64,000 nt of DNA from UBA1443 sp964445745 (GCA_964445745.1 CAYULU010000003.1:6154-70153), one strand, 5' to 3'; counted from the stretch's first letter, positions 42,822 to 53,800 are shown. The notes: a model not told the origin generated them from the letters alone. Numbers and translations: made by a program.

Positions 42822-44903
42822 TCAGCTCGCGATAATTTTCTCCGCGATCATTCTCGGAACTTCCTGATAAGTATTTGGCTCCATCGTATAGGTTGCTCGT
42901 CCCTGAGAGAGAGAACGAACTGCCGTTGCATAACCAAACATTTCAGAAAGAGGCACCAGCCCACGAATGGATTTTAAATGCCCCCGGTTACTTAGTTCCT
43001 GAATAACACACCGACGCGAATTAAGATCTCCGATAACATCACCCATGTATTCTTCAGGCACAAGGACCTCAACAAGCATAATCGGTTCGAGCAGAATAGG
43101 CTTCGCCCTTTTGAAGGCATCTTTGAACGCGAAAATACCAGCCATTTTAAAAGCAATTTCCGAGGAGTCGACTTCGTGATAACTCCCATCAAAAACCGTC
43201 GCTTTCACGTCGGTGACGGGATAACCTGCCAACACACCATTGGTGCAAGCATCCATAACGCCATCCTCCACCGCGGGAATATACTCCCTTGGGATGGTAC
43301 CGCCCACGACCTTATTTTCAAATTCAATACCCTTGCCTCGCTCAAGCGCTTCAACCTTAAGATAGCAATGTCCGTACTGACCCCGACCACCCGTCTGCTT
43401 AATGAATTTTCCTTCCGCCTCCGCCATCCCCAAAATAGTTTCTTTGTAAGCAACCTGAGGTTTACCGACGTTGACCTGAACTCCATATTCACGTTTTAAA
43501 ATATCGATCTTAATATCCAGATGAAGTTCACCCATACCCCCGATAAGGGTTTGTACCGTTTCCTGGTCAGTCTTAACACGAAACGTAGGATCTTCAGCAA
43601 CGAGCTTCCCAATCGCATCCGAAAGTTTATCACGATCCGCCTTAGTCTTCGGCTCAATTGCCATCCAGATGACAGGCTCCGGGACAAACATCGCCTCAAG
43701 CAGAATAGGATGTTTTTCGTCGCAGAACGTATCACCGGTTTTTACATCCTTAAGTCCGACCGCCGCAACGATATTTCCAGCACCCGCCTCATCAATTTCC
43801 TCACGCTTGTTCGAATGCATAATCAAAAGCCGCCCCAATCGCTCCGTTTTTCCGGTCCGAGTGTTGGTGATATAAGATGCCGATGCGAGCGTGCCCGAAT
43901 AAATTCGAATAAAGGTTAATGTCCCTACAAACTTGTCACTTGCGATCTTGAACGCATAACAACTGAGCGGTGCTTTATCATCCGTTTCACGGACAATTTC
44001 ATTTCCGGTCTCAGGATCTGTACCTTTAACCGGCGGTACATCTTTCGGCGATGGCAAATAATCCACAACCGCATCGAGCATTTGCTGTACACCTTTGTTC
44101 TTTAACGAAGATCCCACAATTACCGGAGTCATCTTAAGTGAAACCGTCCCTTTGCGAATTGCAGCTTTTATTTCTGCAATGGTCGGCTCCTGACCTTCAA
44201 TAAACTTTTGCATTAAATGATCATCACATTCAGAGACTTTTTCAATCATAAACTCACGGGCTTTTTTGCAAGTATCAAGATACTCTTCGGGGACATCGAT
44301 GGTTTGAAATTTAGCTCCAAGGCTGTCATCATCAAAAATAAAAGCTTTCATTTCAACAAGATCGATCAACCCTTTGAAATTTTCTTCTCGACCAATCGGA
44401 TATTGTATCGGAACAGCGTTCGCCCCGAGCTGATCCCGCATTTGCTGGACATTTTTCTCAAATTCCGCACCGGTACGATCCATCTTATTGATATAAGCAA
44501 TCCGTGGAACATGATATCGATCCGCTTGCCGCCAAACCGTTTCAGACTGTGGCTCGACACCTTCCACCGCACCGAAAACAGCTACACAACCGTCCAGCAC
44601 GCGCAAAGACCTTTCGACCTCAATAGTAAAATCTACGTGGCCGGGGGTATCAATAAGGTTAATCCGGCAATCTCTCCAAAAACAGGTCGTCGCCGCAGAC
44701 GTAATCGTAATACCGCGCTCCTGCTCTTGCTCCATCCAGTCCATCACTGCGGTCCCTTCATGCACTTCACCAACCTTGTAGGTTCGCCCAGTGTAAAAAA
44801 GAATACGCTCAGACGTAGTGGTTTTTCCTGCATCGATATGCGCCGCAATACCGATGTTACGAATTTTTTCTAGCGGATAATGTATTTTTTTATCGTCTGC
44901 CAT
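42822..44903 (-). CDS. fusA: Elongation factor G
   Basis: The translocation GTPase. 693 residues: G domain with AHIDAGKTTTSERILFYTGR, DTPGHVDFTIEVERS and NKMDRTGAEF, then domains II-V ending EVPRMIAEKIIAS. Standard bacterial length and full GTPase motifs indicate a canonical EF-G, not a duplicate type. It lies between rpsG and rpsJ; tuf is not next to it here. Confidence 0.97.
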   Translation of the reverse strand: MADDKKIHYPLEKIRNIGIAAHIDAGKTTTSERILFYTGRTYKVGEVHEGTAVMDWMEQEQERGITITSAATTCFWRDCRINLIDTPGHVDFTIEVERSLRVLDGCVAVFGAVEGVEPQSETVWRQADRYHVPRIAYINKMDRTGAEFEKNVQQMRDQLGANAVPIQYPIGREENFKGLIDLVEMKAFIFDDDSLGAKFQTIDVPEEYLDTCKKAREFMIEKVSECDDHLMQKFIEGQEPTIAEIKAAIRKGTVSLKMTPVIVGSSLKNKGVQQMLDAVVDYLPSPKDVPPVKGTDPETGNEIVRETDDKAPLSCYAFKIASDKFVGTLTFIRIYSGTLASASYITNTRTGKTERLGRLLIMHSNKREEIDEAGAGNIVAAVGLKDVKTGDTFCDEKHPILLEAMFVPEPVIWMAIEPKTKADRDKLSDAIGKLVAEDPTFRVKTDQETVQTLIGGMGELHLDIKIDILKREYGVQVNVGKPQVAYKETILGMAEAEGKFIKQTGGRGQYGHCYLKVEALERGKGIEFENKVVGGTIPREYIPAVEDGVMDACTNGVLAGYPVTDVKATVFDGSYHEVDSSEIAFKMAGIFAFKDAFKRAKPILLEPIMLVEVLVPEEYMGDVIGDLNSRRCVIQELSNRGHLKSIRGLVPLSEMFGYATAVRSLSQGRATYTMEPNTYQEVPRMIAEKIIAS

Positions 44904-44976
44904 GATATTTTTGCATTTCTATTTAATCACGTTACCACGCATGTTTTTGGAGCCATCAATTATTTCCGGCCATCTA

Positions 44977-45444
44977 TTACCAACGATAATGCGCAAACGC
45001 CCTGTTGGATTCAGCCATCTTATGAACATCTTCTCTCTTTTTAACGGCCGCACCGGTCTTATTAAAGCCATCGATCAGTTCCTGCGCAAGCTTCTCGTGC
45101 ATAGGTTTTCCCTTTCGTTCACGGGAATAGGCACGGATCCATCGAAGCGCAAGAGATTGACCACGCTCTTCCGGGACACTGACCGGCACTTGGTAGGTCG
45201 CCCCGCCAACTCGGCGAGACTTCGTTTCCAAAAGAGGTCGGATATTATCCACGGAATGATGAAAAACTTCAAGAGGTTCTTTTGAAGTTTTTTCTTTGAT
45301 AATATCGAACGCCTGATAAACAATTTTTTCAGCGATTGATTTTTTCCCGCGCTCCATAACAACGTTGATCAGTTTTGCAACCAACAAGTCATTAAAACGT
45401 GGGTCGGGATCAATTCTTCTTTTTTGTGCGCGACGCCTTCTCAT
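44977..45444 (-). CDS. rpsG: Ribosomal protein S7
   Basis: Organises the 16S 3' major domain. 155 residues: MRRRRAQKRRIDPDPRFNDL, VARLINVVMERGKK-like segment (here VAKLINVVMERGKKSIAEKI), and GGATYQVPVSVPEERGQSLA. Its ATGA overlaps the rpsL stop by four bases. Confidence 0.97.
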   Translation of the reverse strand: MRRRRAQKRRIDPDPRFNDLLVAKLINVVMERGKKSIAEKIVYQAFDIIKEKTSKEPLEVFHHSVDNIRPLLETKSRRVGGATYQVPVSVPEERGQSLALRWIRAYSRERKGKPMHEKLAQELIDGFNKTGAAVKKREDVHKMAESNRAFAHYRW

Positions 45445-45833
45445 GCTGCCTTTGCATCCTTCTTGGGTGTTTTGGCTCCGTATTTGGAGCGTGATTTAGT
45501 ACGGTCCGCGACACCACCGGTGTCGAGTTTCCCGCGAACAATATGGTAACGTACGCCGGGAAGATCTTTAACGCGACCTCCACGCACAAGTACAATCGAG
45601 TGCTCCTGAAGATTATGCCCCACCCCCGGGATATAGGCAGTGACTTCCTCTCCATTGGTAAGCCTCACCCGCGCAATCTTTCGTAGCGCCGAGTTTGGCT
45701 TCTTGGGAGTTTGTGTACGAACCATGAGACAAACCCCTTTTCGAAACGGCGCGTTATGCAAGGCCGGAGATTTTGACTTCGTTTCAAATTTTTTTCTACC
45801 GTACTTGATCAATTGATTTATTGTGGGTGCCAT
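45441..45833 (-). CDS. rpsL: Ribosomal protein S12
   Basis: A decoding-site protein. 130 residues: TINQLIKYGRKKFETKSKSP, TPKKPNSALRKIARVRLTNG, and VLVRGGRVKDLPGVRYHIVR. The conserved Lys in TPKKPNSA and the downstream RGGRVKDLPG are both wild-type at the positions linked to streptomycin resistance. It follows rpoC by about 97 bases, across a hairpin. Confidence 0.97.
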   Translation of the reverse strand: MAPTINQLIKYGRKKFETKSKSPALHNAPFRKGVCLMVRTQTPKKPNSALRKIARVRLTNGEEVTAYIPGVGHNLQEHSIVLVRGGRVKDLPGVRYHIVRGKLDTGGVADRTKSRSKYGAKTPKKDAKAA

Positions 45834-45849
45834 TATCTTTTACCCCGTT

Positions 45850-45876
45850 AAAACAGATTTCTAACACATCTGTTTT
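45850..45876 (-). promoter_or_regulatory. Hairpin in the rpoC-rpsL gap
   Basis: AAAACAGAT and ATCTGTTTT form a perfect nine-base-pair stem (45850-45858 with 45868-45876) with a nine-base loop, just before rpsL. On the minus strand the 3' arm ends in UUUU but is followed by AAC. It could be a weak partial terminator, a processing site, or a leader element that sets rpoBC against ribosomal expression. Confidence 0.5.
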
Positions 45877-45930
45877 GTTTAATATTTTATTTTTAACTTT
45901 ATTTGACCCGCGAGCTTACCTTCCAGCTCT

Positions 45931-48900
45931 TCAACGGGGTGTGTCTTTTGACGAAACTTCTTCCGTAGCTTTAGCCTTGGATTTTTCCGGATCCGGCAGT
46001 ACATCCGTCAGATCCTTTCCCATTTCAATATTATGGTGAATTTTAAAACCCGTTCCTGCGGGTACGAGATGTCCCATAATAACGTTTTCTTTTAGACCCT
46101 GCAGAAAATCGCGCTTCCCGGCCGACGCGGCTTCCGTCAGCACACGGGTCGTTTCCTGGAAACTCGCCGCAGAAATAAAACTATCCGTCGTCAGAGATGC
46201 CTTGGTAATTCCGAGTAGAATGGCCGTACCGACAGCCGGCTTCTTGCCTTTCTTTACCATCTTCTCGTTTTCCTCAGCAAATTTTAATTTTTCGACATGA
46301 GATCCAACCAGAAAATCCGTATCTCCTGGATCTTCAATGCGCACTTTCCGAAGCATTTGACGGACGATAACTTCGACGTGCTTGTCGTTTAGTTTTACTC
46401 CCTGTAGACGATAGACCTCCTGCACTTCGTCAACAAGATAAGCTTGCAGGCTTCGTTCACCGGAAACCCGCAGGATATCTTGCGGAACAACAGGACCATC
46501 CACAAGTTGCTGACCCGCAAATACCTTGTCCCCCTTATAAACGTTGAGGTGTTTACCGTGGGGAATAAGATATTCTTTGGTCATGCCCGTCGAACTTTTG
46601 ACGATGATCTTTCGTTGCCCCTTCACAACTTCACCAATCTCAACCACACCGTCAATTTCAGAAATAATCGCGGGATTTTTCGGCTTGCGCGCTTCAAAAA
46701 GCTCGGCCACACGAGGAAGACCTCCCGTAATATCACGGGTCTTTGCAATTTTTCTAGGAGTCTTCGCAAGGAGCGTACCCCCGGTCACCTGCTGACCATC
46801 CTTCACGACAACGTGGGCGGCGGTCGGGATCGGATAAAACGCCAGGATTTCCTCATTGGCTCCGACAATCAAAAGCTGAGGATGGTGATCCTCCTTGTGC
46901 TCGATGATGACACGCTCGACCATGCCAGTCGTCGCGTCGATTTCTTCATTCATCGTTACGCCATCTTTGATGTCCTCATATTTTACCTTTCCGGATACTT
47001 CCGTCAAAATCGGAACAGTATACGGATCCCATTTCACAAAAATCTCACCCTTCTTAACCGTCTCACCGTCTTTATAGTGAATAATCGCTCCGGTCGGGAT
47101 GGTATAGCGCTCTAACTCACGTCCCGTTGAATCATGTATGGAAAGCTGACCATTACGATTAAGCACCACAATTTCGCCCGTTTTAGTCACAACGGTCTTT
47201 AAACTGTGATACTGCAACGCACCTTCATTGCGGGACTTATAATAAGATTGTTCGATCACACGCGACGCCGTACCCCCAATGTGGAACGTCCGCATGGTTA
47301 ACTGGGTTCCAGGTTCTCCAATGGACTGCGCTGCGATAATGCCGCTGGCGGTACCAAGCTCAACAAGTTTTCGCGTCGCAAGATCACGGCCATAACACTT
47401 TGCACAAACACCCTTTTGGGCTTCGCAACAAAGAACCGAACGAACCCTGATCTTTTCAATCCCAGCTTCCTCAATCTTGGCAACAATCGCTTCATCAATC
47501 AAATCACCCGACTTCACAATCACCTGGTCCGTAATCACGTCCACGACGTTATCCAGTGCCACACGACCCAAGATGCGATCCGCCAACGGGACAATAACAT
47601 CTTCCCCTTCATAGTACGGTTCCATCACAATCCCGTTCAAAGTGCCACAGTCGTCCAGAGAGATAATAACGTCCTGCGCAACGTCGACAAGACGGCGCGT
47701 CAAATATCCCGAGTCTGCCGTCTTGAGAGCCGTATCCGCCAACCCCTTACGCGCGCCGTGCGTTGAAATAAAATAATCGAGCACGGTCAGTCCTTCTCTG
47801 AAATTCGCCGTGATAGGGTTTTCGATAATCTCGCCAGACGGTTTTGCCATCAAACCACGCATACCGGCTAACTGACGAATTTGCTGCTTTGAACCACGAG
47901 CTCCCGAATCCGCCATCATAAAAATAGGATTAAAGGGATCCAATTCCTCAAACATAACATCCGAAACACGATCCGTTGCATGCGTCCAGATATCAATAAT
48001 CTTATTCTTGCGCTCACCGTCCGTAATAATACCCTGTTTGTACTGGCTCTCGATGGATTTCACTTCCTTATGAGACTCAATAAGAATCGATTCTTTTTTA
48101 TCTGGGATCTGAATATCATCAATCCCGATCGAAATTCCTCCGCTGGTCGCCGCATCAAAACCAAGAGATTTGAGCCTGTCAAGAAGATCCACAACAATCG
48201 CGTGTCCGAACTTGTGATAACAGTCCGTAATAATTTTTGAAAGCTTGCCTTTGCTGACAACTTCATTGACGAACCGGAAACCTTTTGGCAAGGCCTCATT
48301 TAGCAAAATACGCCCCATCGTCGTATCAATCACATCGCCGGAATCAAGCTTGATCTTACATTTCGCGTGTTTGTGAATTTGTCTATCCTGAAAAGCGAGG
48401 AAAGCCTCCTGATAACTTCCAAAAAACAATCCTTCCCCTTTTAGGCCTTCACGCATTTTGGTCAGATAATAAATCCCAAGCACAATATCCTGCGTCGGCG
48501 TCATGATGGGGTTTCCGCTTGCCGGTGAAAAAATATTATTTGCGGAAAGCATCAGGATCCGGGCTTCCATCATCGCCTCCATCGACAGCGGAACGTGAAC
48601 GGCCATCTGGTCACCATCAAAGTCGGCGTTGAACGCGGTACACACCAGTGGATGGATTCGAATCGCGTTCCCCTCGATAAGCGTTGGCTCGAAAGCCTGG
48701 ATACCCAACCTGTGAAGTGTGGGCGCACGATTCAGCATCACCGGGTGTTCATGAATAACTTCCTCGAGAATATCCCAAACTTCAGGTTTTACGCGTTCCA
48801 CCATTTTTTTCGCCGAACGAATGGTGTGCACATGACCGCGCTCCTTAAGCTTACGGATGATAAACGGCTCAAAAAGCTCGAGCGCCATCTTTTTAGGAAG

Positions 48901-49977
48901 CCCACACTGATGCAGTCTGAGTTCCGGACCGATAACAATGACAGAACGGCCTGAATAATCCACGCGTTTTCCTAAAAGATTTTGGCGGAATCGGCCCTGT
49001 TTACCTTTGAGCATATCACTTAAGGATTTGAGAGGCCGGTTCCCAGCGCCAAGGACAGGGCGACCGTGACGGCCATTATCGAAAAGAGCATCAACGGCTT
49101 CTTGCAACATACGTTTTTCATTCCGGATGATGACATCAGGCGCCTTAAGATCCAGAAGCTTACGAAGACGGTTATTACGATTAATAACCCGTCGATAAAG
49201 ATCGTTCAAGTCACTGGTCGCGAACCGCCCGCCATCGAGCGCCACTAAAGGCCGAAGATCCGGCGGAATCACTGGAATGACCCTCATGATCATCCACTCC
49301 GGCTTATTACCCGACTTGCGAAAAGCCTCGACGATCTTGAGAATTTTTACTGCCCGTGCGCGAGACTGCTTGGATTTCGAAACTTTCACCTGCCGTTGAT
49401 ATTTCTGAGTCAACTTATCCAGGTCAATTTCGGAAAGCAACTTTTGAACCGCCTCGGCGCCCATCATGGCATCGAAGGCATCCAGTCCATATTGCTCCTG
49501 CGCTTTATGGAATTCTTCTTCTGTTAAGAGTTGGCGGGCCTTGAGAGGAGTTTGTTTGGGATCGATGACGATGTACTCCTCGTAATAGAGAACCTTTTCA
49601 AGTGCACGAACACTTAAATCAAGAAGATTTCCGATCCGTGACGGCATCGTCTTGAAAAACCAAATATGGGATACAGGCGTTACCAGATCAATATGTCCCA
49701 TCCGCTCACGCCGTACGCGAGCCTGCGTCACTTCCACGCCACATCGATCGCAGGTAATCCCTTTGTGCTTAATACGCTTGTACTTACCGCAGGCACACTC
49801 ATAATCTTTTGTAGGCCCAAAAATACGTTCGCAGAAGAGACCGTCTTTTTCGGGCTTGAGCGTTCTGTAGTTGATAGTCTCCGGCTTTCTTACTTCCCCC
49901 TTGGACCATTTTCGGATCGTTTCGGGTGAAGCAACTCGGATCGCAACAGAATCAAAGGTGTTAACGTCGTAGTTCAT
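45931..49977 (-). CDS. rpoC: RNA polymerase beta' subunit
   Basis: The large catalytic subunit. 1348 residues: N-terminal zinc site CACGKYKRIKHKGITCDRCG, the active-site Mg motif FNADFDGDQMAVHVPLS, the bridge and trigger regions (GEPGTQLTMRTFHIGG), and the second zinc site with CCEAQKGVCAKCYG. Length and motif order are normal. Its ATGA overlaps the rpoB stop by four bases. Confidence 0.98.
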   Translation of the reverse strand: MNYDVNTFDSVAIRVASPETIRKWSKGEVRKPETINYRTLKPEKDGLFCERIFGPTKDYECACGKYKRIKHKGITCDRCGVEVTQARVRRERMGHIDLVTPVSHIWFFKTMPSRIGNLLDLSVRALEKVLYYEEYIVIDPKQTPLKARQLLTEEEFHKAQEQYGLDAFDAMMGAEAVQKLLSEIDLDKLTQKYQRQVKVSKSKQSRARAVKILKIVEAFRKSGNKPEWMIMRVIPVIPPDLRPLVALDGGRFATSDLNDLYRRVINRNNRLRKLLDLKAPDVIIRNEKRMLQEAVDALFDNGRHGRPVLGAGNRPLKSLSDMLKGKQGRFRQNLLGKRVDYSGRSVIVIGPELRLHQCGLPKKMALELFEPFIIRKLKERGHVHTIRSAKKMVERVKPEVWDILEEVIHEHPVMLNRAPTLHRLGIQAFEPTLIEGNAIRIHPLVCTAFNADFDGDQMAVHVPLSMEAMMEARILMLSANNIFSPASGNPIMTPTQDIVLGIYYLTKMREGLKGEGLFFGSYQEAFLAFQDRQIHKHAKCKIKLDSGDVIDTTMGRILLNEALPKGFRFVNEVVSKGKLSKIITDCYHKFGHAIVVDLLDRLKSLGFDAATSGGISIGIDDIQIPDKKESILIESHKEVKSIESQYKQGIITDGERKNKIIDIWTHATDRVSDVMFEELDPFNPIFMMADSGARGSKQQIRQLAGMRGLMAKPSGEIIENPITANFREGLTVLDYFISTHGARKGLADTALKTADSGYLTRRLVDVAQDVIISLDDCGTLNGIVMEPYYEGEDVIVPLADRILGRVALDNVVDVITDQVIVKSGDLIDEAIVAKIEEAGIEKIRVRSVLCCEAQKGVCAKCYGRDLATRKLVELGTASGIIAAQSIGEPGTQLTMRTFHIGGTASRVIEQSYYKSRNEGALQYHSLKTVVTKTGEIVVLNRNGQLSIHDSTGRELERYTIPTGAIIHYKDGETVKKGEIFVKWDPYTVPILTEVSGKVKYEDIKDGVTMNEEIDATTGMVERVIIEHKEDHHPQLLIVGANEEILAFYPIPTAAHVVVKDGQQVTGGTLLAKTPRKIAKTRDITGGLPRVAELFEARKPKNPAIISEIDGVVEIGEVVKGQRKIIVKSSTGMTKEYLIPHGKHLNVYKGDKVFAGQQLVDGPVVPQDILRVSGERSLQAYLVDEVQEVYRLQGVKLNDKHVEVIVRQMLRKVRIEDPGDTDFLVGSHVEKLKFAEENEKMVKKGKKPAVGTAILLGITKASLTTDSFISAASFQETTRVLTEAASAGKRDFLQGLKENVIMGHLVPAGTGFKIHHNIEMGKDLTDVLPDPEKSKAKATEEVSSKDTPR

Positions 49978-52900
49978 ACTTTCAGCTTCTCCTTAGCCTC
50001 TTCTTTAGCATCGAATTCGGCTTTGGTTTCCGTCTTAGAAAACTTGGCGCCTCCGGCCCGCTCTGGAACAATATCCAGACCCAGCGCCTGAAGCTCTTTA
50101 ACAAGCACGTTAAAGGATTCCGGTGTCCCCGCATGCAGTGCAGGCTCACCTTTCACAATGGCTTCATAAACCCTTGTACGGCCAACCACATCATCTGATT
50201 TGACAGTTAACAACTCCTGGAGCGTAAACGCGGCACCATAAGCCTCGAGCGCCCACACTTCCATTTCTCCAAAACGTTGGCCGCCAAATTGCGCTTTTCC
50301 ACCCAACGGTTGCTGGGTCACAAGCGAATACGGCCCGATCGAGCGGGCATGAATTTTGTCATCTGCCAAATGTGCCAGTTTCAGCATGTAAATATAACCC
50401 ACGGTCACCTTACTATCAAAGGGATCACCGGTACGGCCATCCATCAACGTCACTTTTCCGTCCAGCGGAAGGTTCGCCTCTTTCATCATCGCTTTAATCT
50501 CTTCTTCAGTCGCGCCTGAAAACACCGGCGTTTCCACATGCAAACCGAGCGCCTTTGCGGCCCACCCAAGGTGGGTTTCAAGAATTTGCCCAACGTTCAT
50601 ACGGGAAGGTACACCAAGCGGGTTTAAAATAATGTCCACCGAGGTTCCGTCATCCATAAATGGCATATCTTCTTCGGGAAGGATTTTTGCAATCACACCT
50701 TTGTTTCCGTGACGACCTGCCATTTTGTCTCCAACCGATATCTTGCGCTTCGAGCAGACATAGACCACGACCTTTTTAATCACACCTGGAGGAAGCTCAT
50801 CCCCTTTTTTGACCCGGTCAATTTCGCGGGTCCGTTCCGCTACAAGCTCATCAATTTCATCGCCCCAGACACGCGCAATTTTCTTGATACTTTCCTCAAG
50901 ATCAGGATCGTCGTCAATCCGAAGAGAATCCCAGTCGCAACTTTCAAGCTTCTTAAGGTCACCTTTCGTGATGACATGACCGGCCTTAATAAGCACTTCA
51001 CCTAAAATATCGTCCAAAAGATCCTCAGAAAGTTTTTTTCCGATCACCATATCCGAGACTTTGTTCAACCTTTCGCGTTTTAGCAATTCAATGCGATCGG
51101 TATATCGCTCTTTAATCTCGTTAATGTCTTTATTTTCTTGTTTCCGCTCTTCCTTAGTCTTTGCTGCAGATTCCTTACGGGCAAATACTTTGACGTCAAC
51201 CACAATCCCCTCCACCCCCGGAGGAACCGTCAAGGAGGCGTCACGGACATCACCTGCTTTTTCACCAAAAATCGCCCGGAGTAATTTTTCTTCCGGAGAC
51301 AGTTCAATCTCGGATTTAGGTGTAATTTTGCCGACGAGAATATCACCAGGCTTCACTTCCGCCCCGATTCTCACAATTCCTTCTTCATCGAGATCTTTCA
51401 GAGATTCTTCGCTAACATTCGGAATGTCCCGGGTAATCTCTTCATTACCCAACTTCGTGTCCCGAGCTTCGATGTCAAATTCTTCAATATGGAGCGAGGT
51501 ATAAGTGTCCTGCTTGCAAAGTTTTTCACTGACGATGATCGCGTCTTCAAAGTTGTAACCTCGCCATGGCATAAATGCCACCAGGACGTTACGTCCAAGC
51601 GCCAAGTCACCGCCCTGTGTTCCGGCGCCATCTGCGATCAAATCACCACGCTTAACTTTATCTCCAATCTGGACAAGAGGCCGCTGATTAATACAAGTGC
51701 CGGCATTGGAGCGTTTAAACTTTTTGAGCTTGTACACAAAATCATCGATGACAATTTCCTCAGAAGAAACAGCGGTAACGGTCCCCCGTGACTTAGCCGC
51801 AAGTACTGCACCTGAATCTTTCGCAACATGCCTTTCCATACCCGTACCAACTAGGGGTGCCTCAGTGGTGAGAAGAGGCACTGCCTGTCGTTGCATGTTG
51901 GACCCCATAAGAGCCCGGTTCGCGTCATCATGCTCAAGAAACGGGATAAGAGCCGCCGCCACCGAAACAATCTGTCTCGGAGAAACGTCCATGTAATCAA
52001 TTTCTTCGGGCTTTTTCTTGGGGAAATCGCCACGGAACCGGCAAGAAGTTTGATCACTCAAAAATCGACCCGACTTATCAACGGGTGCATTGGCCTGCGC
52101 GATCACATACTTGTCTTCTTCATCGGCCGTCAAAAAATCAATTTTTTCGGTGACCCGGCCGTTGACTACTTTTCGATAAGGGCTCTCAAGAAAACCGATG
52201 TCATTGACGCGGGCAAAAGTACTCAAGGACGCAATCAGACCGATGTTCGGACCTTCCGGCGTTTCGATTGGACAAACGCGACCATAATGCGACGGATGAA
52301 CGTCGCGGACTTCAAAACCCGCACGTTCGCGAGAAAGTCCACCGGGCCCCAATGCAGAAAGGCGTCGCTTATGGGTCAACTCAGCCAACGGATTCGTTTG
52401 ATCCATAAACTGTGAAAGCTGACTGCGGCCAAAGAAATCTTTAATCGCCGCCGAAATTAATTTGGGGTTGATCAGATTATGCGGCATCGCAGCATCCAGA
52501 TCATAAATCGACATGCGCTCAACGCATGATCGCTTCATGCGGGCCAATCCGACCCGAAACTGATTTTGAAGAAGCTCACCCACGGAACGGACACGACGAT
52601 TCCCAAGGTGGTCAATATCGTCAACGCGAACATCGCCCGCGCGGAGCTTGAGCAGCATCCCGACCACCTTGATCACATCATCCCGACGCAACGTAGTTTG
52701 TTTCATCTCCTGTTCGAGACCCAATTTCTTATTGAGCATAAAACGCCCCACCACTCCAAGGTCATAGCGCTGTTGATCAAAGAAAAGCTTTTGGATCAGA
52801 TCTTTCGCGCTTGCTTCGGTTGGCGGATCGCCCGGGCGGATTCGACGATAAATCGCCATTTGCGCATCGATTGAATTTCGATAAGGGTCTCTTTCAATTG

Positions 52901-53753
52901 TATTAATCAAACAAAGATCATCTTTGGTAACTCGGGCAATCGAAAACGATGTGACATTATTAGCAAGCAGCAACTCGATATTTTCTTTCGAAAGTTTACT
53001 TCCAGCGAGAAGAATCGGCTCCTTAGACTGGGGGTGCAAAATATCCTCAGCCAGGTATTCATTTTCGATATCCTTAAGCGTTGACTTTTCAACGCTTTTA
53101 ACTTTTTCAACAGGATAAAGTTCCTTGAGAATATCGTAAGTTGAGGAATATCCGAGGGCGCGCAAAAGCGCCGTCGCAAGGATTTTGCGTCGGCGATCAA
53201 TATAGGCATAGAGGACATCATTAACATCCGATTCGAACTCGAGCCACGCACCGCGATAAGGAATGATCCGAACCGAATAAATTCGTTTACCGCTCGGATG
53301 AATCGCTTCTTCCAAGGAGGCTCCGGGAGAGCGATGCAATTGGCTCACAATCACGCGTTCAGCGCCGTTAATGATAAACGTACCCGTTTCAGTCATGAGC
53401 GGGAGCTCACCAATGTAAACTTCCTGTTCCTTGGCTACACCTTTTCGGACTAAACGCAGTTTGACCTTCATCGGAGCCGCATAAGTCATACCCCGTTTTT
53501 GGCATTCCACGATGGAATATTTGGGTTTACCAAGCGTGTACCCCTCGTATTCAAGGCGACAGGTCCCATCAAAACTTTCGATCGGAAAACAATCCGCGAA
53601 CGCTGATTCCAGACCCTGTCGTTTACGCCGGCGGCCACTACGATTTGACTGCAGAAACTCCTCGTAAGACTGAATCTGGATCTCAACCAGATTCGGAAGT
53701 TCCATGGTGTCCTGAATTTTGGTAAAACTTTTCCTCTTTATCAAAGGCATCAT
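49974..53753 (-). CDS. rpoB: RNA polymerase beta subunit
   Basis: 1259 residues: the rifampicin-pocket region SQFMDQTNPLAELTHKRRLS followed by ALGPGGLSRERAGFEVRDVH, the switch and flap regions (VCPIETPEGPNIGLIASLS), and the C-terminal MEVWALEAYGAAFTLQELLT. The rifampicin-site residues visible here look wild-type. AAGGAGG lies 11-14 bases before the tandem ATGs. It lies 47 bases after rplL. Confidence 0.98.
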   Translation of the reverse strand: MMPLIKRKSFTKIQDTMELPNLVEIQIQSYEEFLQSNRSGRRRKRQGLESAFADCFPIESFDGTCRLEYEGYTLGKPKYSIVECQKRGMTYAAPMKVKLRLVRKGVAKEQEVYIGELPLMTETGTFIINGAERVIVSQLHRSPGASLEEAIHPSGKRIYSVRIIPYRGAWLEFESDVNDVLYAYIDRRRKILATALLRALGYSSTYDILKELYPVEKVKSVEKSTLKDIENEYLAEDILHPQSKEPILLAGSKLSKENIELLLANNVTSFSIARVTKDDLCLINTIERDPYRNSIDAQMAIYRRIRPGDPPTEASAKDLIQKLFFDQQRYDLGVVGRFMLNKKLGLEQEMKQTTLRRDDVIKVVGMLLKLRAGDVRVDDIDHLGNRRVRSVGELLQNQFRVGLARMKRSCVERMSIYDLDAAMPHNLINPKLISAAIKDFFGRSQLSQFMDQTNPLAELTHKRRLSALGPGGLSRERAGFEVRDVHPSHYGRVCPIETPEGPNIGLIASLSTFARVNDIGFLESPYRKVVNGRVTEKIDFLTADEEDKYVIAQANAPVDKSGRFLSDQTSCRFRGDFPKKKPEEIDYMDVSPRQIVSVAAALIPFLEHDDANRALMGSNMQRQAVPLLTTEAPLVGTGMERHVAKDSGAVLAAKSRGTVTAVSSEEIVIDDFVYKLKKFKRSNAGTCINQRPLVQIGDKVKRGDLIADGAGTQGGDLALGRNVLVAFMPWRGYNFEDAIIVSEKLCKQDTYTSLHIEEFDIEARDTKLGNEEITRDIPNVSEESLKDLDEEGIVRIGAEVKPGDILVGKITPKSEIELSPEEKLLRAIFGEKAGDVRDASLTVPPGVEGIVVDVKVFARKESAAKTKEERKQENKDINEIKERYTDRIELLKRERLNKVSDMVIGKKLSEDLLDDILGEVLIKAGHVITKGDLKKLESCDWDSLRIDDDPDLEESIKKIARVWGDEIDELVAERTREIDRVKKGDELPPGVIKKVVVYVCSKRKISVGDKMAGRHGNKGVIAKILPEEDMPFMDDGTSVDIILNPLGVPSRMNVGQILETHLGWAAKALGLHVETPVFSGATEEEIKAMMKEANLPLDGKVTLMDGRTGDPFDSKVTVGYIYMLKLAHLADDKIHARSIGPYSLVTQQPLGGKAQFGGQRFGEMEVWALEAYGAAFTLQELLTVKSDDVVGRTRVYEAIVKGEPALHAGTPESFNVLVKELQALGLDIVPERAGGAKFSKTETKAEFDAKEEAKEKLKV

Positions 53754-53800
53754 TAGATGAATGCCCTCCTTAGAATGGTGTAACCTGAACAGAAAGGTGC

